Positions 1 to 4,850 of a stretch of 5,973 nucleotides of DNA are shown one piece after another (the first letter of the stretch is position 1; every line of letters begins with the position of its first letter). The position numbers and the translations under genes are program-made. Source of the stretch: Oscillospiraceae bacterium. Its GTDB lineage: Bacteria > Bacillota > Clostridia > Christensenellales > Aristaeellaceae. The notes beneath the pieces are model-generated. The model did no database searches. It worked only from the letters and a program-made list of their open reading frames with translations, and had not been told where the DNA came from. The stretch is from NCBI GenBank assembly GCA_031266295.1, contig JAISBH010000268.1, positions 1-5,973 of the forward strand, written 5' to 3'.

Positions 1-2
1 CC

Positions 3-431
3 GCCTATCGCGCGAACGCGGCCGCGTACCTGGGACAGCTGGACGAGTTGGACGCCGCATTCAAGGACGTCGTGGACGGTGCGGCGCGCAAGACCATCGT
101 ATTCGGCGACCGCTTCCCATTCCGCTATCTGGCGATGGACTATAATCTCTCATACTTCGCAGCGTTCAGCGGATGCTCAACCGAAACGGAGGCAAGCGCC
201 GCGACCATCGCGTTCTTAATCAACAAGGTGAGGGATGAAGGAATCCCGGTCGTGTTCATCATTGAGCTGTCAAACGGCAAGATAGCAGACGCGATCTGCG
301 AGAGCACCGGAGCGGTAAAACTGGAGCTGCACTCCGTGCACAACCTGACCAAGACAGACTTTGAGAATGGCGTCACATACCTGGAACTGATGCGGCGCAA
401 TGTGGATCAGCTGCGGCAGGCGCTGAAATAA
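3..431 (+). CDS. Metal ABC transporter solute-binding protein (ZnuA/TroA-type), C-terminal part
   Basis: This protein would bind a metal ion, probably Zn(II) or Mn(II), outside the membrane and hand it to an ABC permease. The frame is open from the left edge, so the start lies outside and only about 142 C-terminal residues are visible. The first residues (YRANAAAYLGQLDELDAAF) match the helical linker typical of the cluster A-I family. Then come the second-lobe motifs FGDRFPFRYLAMDY, an acidic ETEAS stretch, the IAFLINKVRDEGIPVVFIIE helix-strand unit, and the C-terminal GVTYLELMRRNVDQLR helix. A TTG at 48 is internal and not a start. No permease or ATPase gene follows, so any partners lie to the left. 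The family assignment is firm; the metal cannot be read from this fragment, because the first-lobe ligands and any His-rich loop are missing. Confidence 0.88.
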   Translation, partial: AYRANAAAYLGQLDELDAAFKDVVDGAARKTIVFGDRFPFRYLAMDYNLSYFAAFSGCSTETEASAATIAFLINKVRDEGIPVVFIIELSNGKIADAICESTGAVKLELHSVHNLTKTDFENGVTYLELMRRNVDQLRQALK

Positions 432-451
432 GCGCAGCACCGGAACAACAC

Positions 452-486
452 ACGGGCGGATCGTTCAAATTGAACGGTCTGCCCGT
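452..486 (+). terminator. Long hairpin after the solute-binding protein gene
   Basis: This 35-base inverted repeat starts ACGGGCGG and ends TCTGCCCGT. It can pair over 17 positions, two of them G-U, around a single central base (in practice a small loop), with an inner palindrome CGTTCAA-A-TTGAACG. It lies 20 bases after the stop codon, where a terminator would be expected. There is no U tract after it, since the sequence runs CGGCGCACTATAAT, so intrinsic termination is uncertain. An mRNA 3'-end stabiliser or a protein-binding operator are alternatives. Confidence 0.55.
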
Positions 487-500
487 CGGCGCACTATAAT
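470..500 (+). promoter_or_regulatory. Putative sigma-70-type promoter for the SH3-domain gene
   Basis: A perfect TATAAT lies at 495-500. The best -35 candidate is TTGAAC at 470-475, which matches four of six consensus bases but with a long 19-base spacer. The -10 box sits about 46 bases before the TTG start of the next gene. The -35 candidate lies inside the 3' arm of the preceding hairpin, so the hairpin and promoter share DNA. The -10 is convincing and the -35 is weak. Confidence 0.45.
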
Positions 501-532
501 CTATATGACAGGAAGCGGTAAAAAACGAGTTG

Positions 533-540
533 AAGGAGGG
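533..540 (+). promoter_or_regulatory. Ribosome binding site that decides the TTG start
   Basis: AAGGAGGG is a strong Shine-Dalgarno sequence. It ends six bases before the TTG at 547. The in-frame ATG at 505 lies upstream of this site and too close to the -10 box to be the real start. Confidence 0.8.
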
Positions 541-546
541 TTTGCA

Positions 547-1236
547 TTGAAACGTTACCGTTATTCAGAATGCGCGCTGGCGATTGTGTTCTCATTCATG
601 TTATTGTTTGGCTGTCTGTTCGCGCCGAGTATCGGAGCCGCATCGGAACCCGCGTTCCCATCGCTGCTTGATCAGATAAACGCGGCAAGCTCCCTTTCGC
701 CGCAAATTTCCCCGGAAGAAGAGACACACCGCTATGGAAAGACAAACAACAAAGGCGTCAACATACGCAGCAAACCCGATGCAAAGGGTGTTGTAGTGGC
801 GAAGGCGCCCATAACGGGCACTATAGTGGAGATATTGGATGAAACGACGAGTGCGGGGAGCGTTGGCTGGCTAAAGGTGCTGCTGAACGGTCAAGCAGGG
901 TTTGTACGCGCGGATTTGCTGGATGAAATGACCCAGGAGGAATATGATCAGGCAATGGAAGTGATTCGGCAGCAAGCAGCGGCCAAGGCCAAAGCCGCGA
1001 GGAGTCATTTATCCGCTCCGGTTTCCGCGAATAATATGGCGCAGGGCGTGACGCACGTCTATCCCCCGAGTATGCAGGTATGGGTAACATCAAACGGGAT
1101 ATATCACGGCATTTTGGATTGCGCTATCAGCGTGGGGCTGGATTACTACGCGAGCACGCTTGCCAGCGCCCAAGCGGCGGGCTTTACGGCGTGCTCGTAT
1201 TGCTGGTGCCTGGACTGCTTGTTTCCGGGCGAATGA
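547..1236 (+). CDS. Exported protein with bacterial SH3 domain and C-terminal His/Cys module
   Basis: This is a predicted cell-surface or secreted protein of 229 residues. The TTG start is chosen for its strong ribosome binding site and because the product then begins MKRYRYSECA followed by a hydrophobic core. The signal peptide could be cut near SIGAA at 28-32; a weak lipobox-like LFGC at 20-23 leaves a lipoprotein possible. Residues about 62-126 form an SH3b domain (GVNIRSKPDAKGVVV, VGWLKVLLNGQAGFVRADLL), a fold often used for binding cell wall. A charged and Ala-rich linker (127-165) follows. The C-terminus reads VWVTSNGIYHGILDC, then a helix, then GFTACSYCWCLDC, giving a His-Cys...Cys-x2-Cys layout (H187, C192, C216, C219, plus C221 and C224). 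This resembles the small metal-binding modules found at the ends of many Firmicutes exported proteins. No catalytic domain is visible, so its role is unknown. Confidence 0.8.
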   Translation: MKRYRYSECALAIVFSFMLLFGCLFAPSIGAASEPAFPSLLDQINAASSLSPQISPEEETHRYGKTNNKGVNIRSKPDAKGVVVAKAPITGTIVEILDETTSAGSVGWLKVLLNGQAGFVRADLLDEMTQEEYDQAMEVIRQQAAAKAKAARSHLSAPVSANNMAQGVTHVYPPSMQVWVTSNGIYHGILDCAISVGLDYYASTLASAQAAGFTACSYCWCLDCLFPGE

Positions 1237-1280
1237 TGGGGAGATGTTAGGGTCGGTTACAGTGCGGCTCGCAAGGCGCG

Positions 1281-1508
1281 TTACTTCGTTCTTTCTCTCC
1301 CTACGGCTGAGACGTCGTTTCCGGCGAGAGACGAAGGCTGCGCGCCGCAATTCTCGCCGTGCGAACAATTCGCGCAGCCGCACCCGCAGCTTGCGCTTCC
1401 ACCCTTACGTTTGCTGCGAATCATGGACGCTATGATCGCCCCAACGCCTGCCGTGAGTAATACGCCTATCGCGATTGTGCCCAGGTACTCCGAAATGAAT
1501 CGAGACAT
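1281..1508 (-). CDS. FeoB-associated Cys-rich membrane protein
   Basis: This is a 75-residue single-pass membrane protein of the type found directly after feoB in Firmicutes. MSRFISEYLGTIAIGV opens it, a membrane segment spans about 9-30, a basic RSKRK stop follows, and then comes a Cys cluster (C41, C43, C45, C48, C54; CGCGCANCSH then GENC). The cluster suggests metal or redox binding on the cytoplasmic side, by the positive-inside rule. The start has a GGGGG-type ribosome binding site seven bases upstream and lies 16 bases after the feoB stop, so the two are almost certainly co-transcribed. It sits where FeoC would be in enterobacteria. The family usually ends soon after the Cys cluster. 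Here about 17 further residues (SSLAGNDVSAVGRERTK) are encoded by the hairpin region, so the tail may be recently acquired or non-functional. Confidence 0.85.
   Translation of the reverse strand: MSRFISEYLGTIAIGVLLTAGVGAIIASMIRSKRKGGSASCGCGCANCSHGENCGAQPSSLAGNDVSAVGRERTK
1285..1335. repeat. Imperfect hairpin at the convergent junction
   Basis: TTCGT at 1285-1289 pairs with ACGAA at 1331-1335, and TCTCTCC pairs with GGCGAGA with one mismatch. An inner ACGGC/GTCGT stem closes on TGAGAC. The element lies between two converging genes and overlaps the last codons of the minus-strand one. Neither side carries a clear T run, so it is not a classic intrinsic terminator. It could be a bidirectional transcription barrier, or one copy of a dispersed palindromic element. 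Confidence 0.4.
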
Positions 1509-1524
1509 TCAATCACCCCCATCT

Positions 1525-3816
1525 CTACATGCGAACAGCGACCGTCTTGTGCGCGCCGTCAGTATACCCGCGCCGCAGCAGCATATAGAGGAATCCTGCC
1601 GCCAACGCGACCGCGACGATCGTTCCGGCCCCGAAATGTCCGCCGAACAACCTGCCGAACTGATATATTATCATAGACACTACATAGGCGAACCCGCATT
1701 GATACCCGATCGCAATCCAGAACCATCTCGTGTTGTTCATCTCGCGTCTGATCGCACCCATAGCGGCGAAGCACGGCGCGCACAACAGGTTGAACACCAG
1801 GAATGAGTACGCGGCCAGCGCGGTGAAATTCGCCGCGAGTTGGCTCCAGATCTCGGCTCCGTCTTCCGCGACCTCCGCGAAGTTATATAGGATGCCGAAC
1901 GTGCCGACCACATTCTCCTTGGCGACCAGCCCAGTTATGGCCGCGACGGCTGCCTTCCAATCACCCCATCCCAGCGGCGCGAATATGGGCGCGATGAACC
2001 CTCCCATCCTCGCCAATATGCTGTCAGACATATCAACCATGCCAAAGCCGCCGTCTACCCAGCCGAACGAGGATGCGAACCAGACGAATATAGTCGCCAG
2101 CAGTATGATCGTACCGGCCTTCTTAATGAATGACCAGCCGCGTTCCCACATGCTGCGCAGTATGTTACTCACCGTGGGCATGTGATATGTAGGCAGTTCC
2201 ATCACGAACGGAGAGACGTCGCCTGCGAACAGTCTCGTCTTCTTCAGTATTATACCGGAGCAGATGATCGCCGCCATGCCGATGAAGTACGCACTGGGCG
2301 AGACCCAAGCCGCCCCGCCGAACACCGCGCCCGCGATCAGAGCGATTATGGGCAGCTTCGCGCCGCATGGGATGAACGTAGTGGTCATGATAGTCATCTT
2401 GCGATCGCGGTCGGATTCAATCGTGCGCGAGGCCATGATCCCCGGCACGCCGCAGCCGGTTCCAATAAGGATAGGTATGAATGACTTGCCCGACAGACCA
2501 AATCGCCTGAATATGCGATCCATGATGAACGCGATGCGCGCCATGTACCCGCACGCCTCCAGGAACGCGAGGAATATGAACAGGATCAGCATTTGAGGCA
2601 CGAACCCTAGCACCGCCCCGACGCCCGCGACGATACCGTCAAGTATCAGCCCCTGCAGCCAATCCGCACAGTTGATTGCGTCGAGGAATTGGCCAATCAG
2701 CACGGGCACGCCTGGTATCCACACGCCGTAGTCAGCGGGATCAGGCTCGGCGATATCCAGGCCAGTCTCCTCGTTCTCCGTAGGAGACGCTTCGATTTTC
2801 GCTTGTTCGGCATCATACGCTTCGACGGCTTCCTCATACTCCGCCGCGCCGATGATATGAAACCCCTCGCCGAACAGCCCGTCGTTCGTCCAGTCAGTCA
2901 CCAATGTGCCGACACTCGTCACGGACACATAGTAGACGATGAACATCACCAGCGCGAATATGGGCAGAGCGGCCCAACGGTTAGTTACCACCCTGTCTAT
3001 CTTGTCGGACGCGCTGAGCGCACCCTTGTTCTTTACCTTGAGGCAACCCTTAATGATCGAATCGATGTAGGCGTAGCGCTCGGCGGTGATGATGCTCTCC
3101 GCGTCGTCGTCCAGTTCCTGCTCGCAGCGCTTGATGTCCTCGTCGATATGCGCGCTTTGTTCGGGCGTTAGCTTCAGTTTCTCGGCGATTTTTCCATCGC
3201 GTTCGAACAGCTTGATAGCGAAGAAGCGCTGCTGTTCTTGCGGCAGATGGTGCAGCACGGCCTCCTCAATGTGCGCCAGAGTGTGCTCAACGCTGCCGGA
3301 AAACTTGTGCATCGGTATGGTCTTCGGCCCGGAAGCCGCCTGAATAGCCGCGTCTGCGGCCTCGCTGACGCCCGTACCCTTCAGTGCGGATATCTCAACG
3401 ACCTTGCAGCCCAGTTCCTTCGACAGCTGCTGAGTATTAATCCGGTCGCCGGACTTCACCACCGCGTCCATCATGTTTATGGCGACCACGACCGGGATGC
3501 CCATCTCCGTCAGTTGAGTGGTCAGGAACAGATTGCGCTCCAGGTTGGTGCCGTCCACGATATTGAGAATGGCGTTGGGGCGCTCGTCGATCAGATAGTT
3601 GCGAGCGACTACCTCCTCCAAGGTGTACGGTGACAGCGAGTAAATGCCCGGCAGATCGGTAACGGTGACGTCCTTGTGACCGCGGAGCTTGCCCTCCTTC
3701 TTCTCAACTGTTACGCCGGGCCAGTTCCCGACGAATTGATTCGACCCTGTCAACGCGTTGAAGAGCGTCGTCTTGCCGCTGTTCGGGTTACCGGCCAGCG
3801 CGATCGTGATTGGCAT
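1525..3816 (-). CDS. feoB: FeoB, GTP-dependent ferrous iron transporter
   Basis: FeoB moves Fe(II) across the cytoplasmic membrane. The 763-residue protein starts at MPITIALAGN, with TAGGGGGAA upstream and a seven-base spacer; longer versions would run into feoA2. The N-terminal G domain is complete: G1 GNPNSGKT (9-16), G2 region VGNWPGVT (29-36), G3 DLPG (54-57), G4 NMMD (114-117), G5 SALKG (143-147). A helical GDI-like region with a charged stretch (about 170-265) leads to the membrane domain from about 281. Gate-type motifs are present: GTGCGVPGIMASRTIE (452-467), FIPCGAKLPI (481-490) and, near the end, CAPCFAAMGAIRRE. Conserved Cys at 455, 484, 679 and 682 fit the family. An acidic segment of about 40 residues (324-364) sits between the first two membrane stretches. 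No key motif is missing, so it should be functional. Expression is probably from the promoter ahead of feoA1. Confidence 0.97.
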   Translation of the reverse strand: MPITIALAGNPNSGKTTLFNALTGSNQFVGNWPGVTVEKKEGKLRGHKDVTVTDLPGIYSLSPYTLEEVVARNYLIDERPNAILNIVDGTNLERNLFLTTQLTEMGIPVVVAINMMDAVVKSGDRINTQQLSKELGCKVVEISALKGTGVSEAADAAIQAASGPKTIPMHKFSGSVEHTLAHIEEAVLHHLPQEQQRFFAIKLFERDGKIAEKLKLTPEQSAHIDEDIKRCEQELDDDAESIITAERYAYIDSIIKGCLKVKNKGALSASDKIDRVVTNRWAALPIFALVMFIVYYVSVTSVGTLVTDWTNDGLFGEGFHIIGAAEYEEAVEAYDAEQAKIEASPTENEETGLDIAEPDPADYGVWIPGVPVLIGQFLDAINCADWLQGLILDGIVAGVGAVLGFVPQMLILFIFLAFLEACGYMARIAFIMDRIFRRFGLSGKSFIPILIGTGCGVPGIMASRTIESDRDRKMTIMTTTFIPCGAKLPIIALIAGAVFGGAAWVSPSAYFIGMAAIICSGIILKKTRLFAGDVSPFVMELPTYHMPTVSNILRSMWERGWSFIKKAGTIILLATIFVWFASSFGWVDGGFGMVDMSDSILARMGGFIAPIFAPLGWGDWKAAVAAITGLVAKENVVGTFGILYNFAEVAEDGAEIWSQLAANFTALAAYSFLVFNLLCAPCFAAMGAIRREMNNTRWFWIAIGYQCGFAYVVSMIIYQFGRLFGGHFGAGTIVAVALAAGFLYMLLRRGYTDGAHKTVAVRM

Positions 3817-3847
3817 GGAGTTTCCCCCTATTAATATCAAATGCTCG

Positions 3848-4075
3848 TCAGACGGGGTGTACATCTATCAGTTCCGCGTCGCTCTTGCGTAGTGATAGCT
3901 CATACCCACGCACGGTAATCTCCACGGGATCACCCAGCGGCGCGACCTTGCGGACGTGTATATCCACACCCTTGGTGACGCCCATCTCCATAATGCGGCG
4001 CTTCGTCGGACCCGCGCCGTTGATCTTCGCAACGGTAACGGAGTCGCCTGGCTTGATTTCCCTCAACGTCAGCAT
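3848..4075 (-). CDS. feoA: FeoA-family protein (second copy, adjacent to feoB)
   Basis: This is a small cytoplasmic SH3-fold protein of 75 residues that assists FeoB, in the known family by contact with its G domain. Typical FeoA features are LREIKPGDSVTVAKI at the start, a helix with AGPTKRRIMEMGVTKG, the strand pair VAPLGDPVEITVRGYELSLRKSDA, and the end ELIDV. The ATG at 4075 is preferred because GGAGGG lies eight bases upstream. A GTG at 4093 overlaps that site and would add MWRERL, which the family lacks. The gene begins 30 bases after feoA1 and ends 31 bases before feoB. It keeps the classic GDPVEI/GYELSLR signature, so it is more likely than feoA1 to be the orthodox FeoB partner. Confidence 0.93.
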   Translation of the reverse strand: MLTLREIKPGDSVTVAKINGAGPTKRRIMEMGVTKGVDIHVRKVAPLGDPVEITVRGYELSLRKSDAELIDVHPV

Positions 4076-4105
4076 GAGTCTCTCCCTCCACACGATGCCG
4101 CAGTA

Positions 4106-4318
4106 TTATACAATGATCTTCAAAGCCATTTCACGACTGATGGCGATCCGAGATTCCTTCACGCTTACGATAACGTTTCCGTTTATCTCGGTGATAACGC
4201 GGATGCGCGTGCCCGGCACAAATCCTAGATTCTCCAGGAACTGCCGCGTTTCAGCCTTCCCGCCAACCTTCTTGATGGAGTTCTCCTCGCCTGTCTTAGC
4301 AAGCGTCAACGGCATCAT
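4106..4318 (-). CDS. feoA: FeoA-family protein (first gene of the feo operon)
   Basis: This is a 70-residue FeoA-like protein. Motifs are MMPLTLAKTGEENSIKKVGG, the helix ETRQFLENLGFVPGTRIRV, a short strand pair INGNVIVSVKESRIAIS, and the end REMALKIIV. The SH3 core is the FeoA fold, but the middle loop is shorter than in the second copy and it lacks the GDPVEI signature. It therefore belongs to the divergent first-FeoA type often paired with a second FeoA in Clostridia. The start is uncertain: adjacent ATGs at 4318 and 4315 have GGATGGTGA just upstream, an ATG at 4327 has no ribosome site, and a TTG at 4357 is unlikely. As first gene it lies about 45 bases after the predicted transcription start. 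Its job may be structural or regulatory rather than duplicate. Confidence 0.9.
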   Translation of the reverse strand: MMPLTLAKTGEENSIKKVGGKAETRQFLENLGFVPGTRIRVITEINGNVIVSVKESRIAISREMALKIIV

Positions 4319-4369
4319 GGTCACCATCCATTTGCAGACATAATAGATTAGCTCCAACTAACCCATTGT

Positions 4370-4398
4370 ATTTTACACTAACAGAAGCGGCTTGTCAA
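4370..4398 (-). promoter_or_regulatory. Promoter of the feo operon
   Basis: Read on the minus strand, TTGACA (4398-4393) is a perfect -35 box. It is followed by exactly 17 bases and then TAAAAT (4375-4370), which matches five of six -10 bases. Transcription would begin near 4363, leaving a leader of about 45 bases before feoA1. The elements are strong enough that regulation is probably by repression, but no classic Fur or DtxR box is recognisable. Confidence 0.8.
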
Positions 4399-4410
4399 TC
4401 GACAGGCCGC
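4387..4410. promoter_or_regulatory. Inverted repeat spanning the feo -35 box
   Basis: On the plus strand GCGGCTTGTC pairs with GACAGGCCGC around AATC, ten positions including one G-U. Read as minus-strand RNA it has one C-A mismatch and is followed by TTCTGTTAG. It may be a weak terminator for the DUF2325-like gene 64 bases upstream, an operator covering the -35 hexamer, or both. As RNA it lies upstream of the feo start and so would not be in the feo leader. Confidence 0.45.
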
Positions 4411-4417
4411 ATATTTG

Positions 4418-4454
4418 TCCGATTAAGGCATTAATTTATCCGATATGTTCCGAT
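4418..4454 (-). repeat. Three ATCGGA direct repeats upstream of the feo promoter
   Basis: On the minus strand ATCGGA occurs at 4454-4449, 4444-4439 and 4423-4418, with offsets of 10 and 21 bases, close to one and two helical turns. The last two are longer matches, ATCGGATAAAT and ATCGGACAAAT. Between them lies a small palindrome ATTAA-TGCC-TTAAT (4435-4422). The nearest repeat starts 25 bases before the -35 box. The arrangement resembles a protein-binding array, but no known regulator is recognised. Confidence 0.5.
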
Positions 4455-4474
4455 ACTCCATAGAAGCAAAGCCA

Positions 4475-4759
4475 TCAAGCTCCTCGGGTCAATATCTCCC
4501 GCAGCGCGCTGCAACTGCCGCGATGTGACTGCACAAGTTCTATGCCATCCGCTACCGCCTTTCTGCGGACGATGTCCGTCATCTCATGCGAAACGGGATT
4601 GGTTATCAGGATTATCAAATCCGGATTCCCTATTACGCAGTGCATGTTCGCCTTGGGCTGGGTGAATACTTTCGCCTCGCAGCCACATTCCGTACAGATA
4701 TCCTTGTATCGACAGACCAATCGGTCATATCCTCCAATTATGACTACGCTTCTCTCCAT
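4475..4759 (-). CDS. DUF2325-like small Cys-rich protein
   Basis: This is a 94-residue cytoplasmic protein recognised as DUF2325-like from its pattern: MERSVVIIGGYDRL at the start, a KVFTQPK strand, IGNPDLIILITNPVSHEM in the middle, and SHRGSCSALREIL at the end. It has no signal or membrane segment. Six Cys are present (C16, C22, C25, C27, C41, C83) with His at 40, 58 and 79; the C-x2-C-x-C group at 22-27 could bind metal or sense redox state. The start at 4759 is chosen because AAAGGA (4771-4766) lies six bases upstream. The ATG at 4765 directly abuts that site and cannot use it. It is transcribed in the same direction as feo, 156 bases upstream, with the feo promoter in between, so it is a neighbour and not clearly an operon member. 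The biochemical role of the family is not known to me. Confidence 0.85.
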   Translation of the reverse strand: MERSVVIIGGYDRLVCRYKDICTECGCEAKVFTQPKANMHCVIGNPDLIILITNPVSHEMTDIVRRKAVADGIELVQSHRGSCSALREILTRGA

Positions 4760-4788
4760 GTTCATTCCTTTCAACATGAATGGGATAG

Positions 4789-4823
4789 AAACGGGGCGCA
4801 AGGAACGTTCCCTCGCCCCGTTT
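4789..4823 (-). terminator. Terminator-like hairpin between the repeat-protein gene and the DUF2325-like gene
   Basis: ACGGGGCG (4791-4798) pairs perfectly with CGCCCCGT (4814-4821), extendable by two A-T pairs. Inside lies the ten-base palindrome GGAACGTTCC. On the minus strand the stem follows the stop at 4851 and is trailed by TTTCTATCCC, a modest U tract. On the plus strand it is followed by five T, so it could stop transcription both ways. It most likely ends the upstream minus-strand gene. Confidence 0.7.
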
Positions 4824-4850
4824 TTAACTATCTTGACTATTCAGTACAGC

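Noticed and set aside
1090..1435. Overlapping open frames on both strands across the convergent junction (1090-1383 minus, 1160-1435 plus)
   Set aside because: They overlap the SH3 gene and the FeoB-associated gene, are very Arg-rich, lack ribosome sites and resemble no family; they are by-products of GC-rich codons.
1281..1508. A feoC gene after feoB
   Set aside because: The encoded protein has a membrane segment and a Cys cluster, not the winged-helix pattern of FeoC, so it is the FeoB-associated type.
3817..3864. Longer FeoB start that adds 16 residues (MYTPSDEHLILIGGNS)
   Set aside because: It would overlap the end of feoA2; the ATG at 3816 has its own ribosome site and gives the usual FeoB N-terminus.
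1411..4343. Several open frames of 100-177 codons on the plus strand opposite feoB and the feoA genes
   Set aside because: They are antisense to clearly conserved genes, have no ribosome binding sites, and their translations show no family pattern.
4319..4475. A classic Fur or DtxR/IdeR box in the feo control region
   Set aside because: I looked for GATAATGATAATCATTATC-like and TTAGGTTAGCCTAACCTAA-like sequences and found no convincing match; only AT-rich partial similarity exists.
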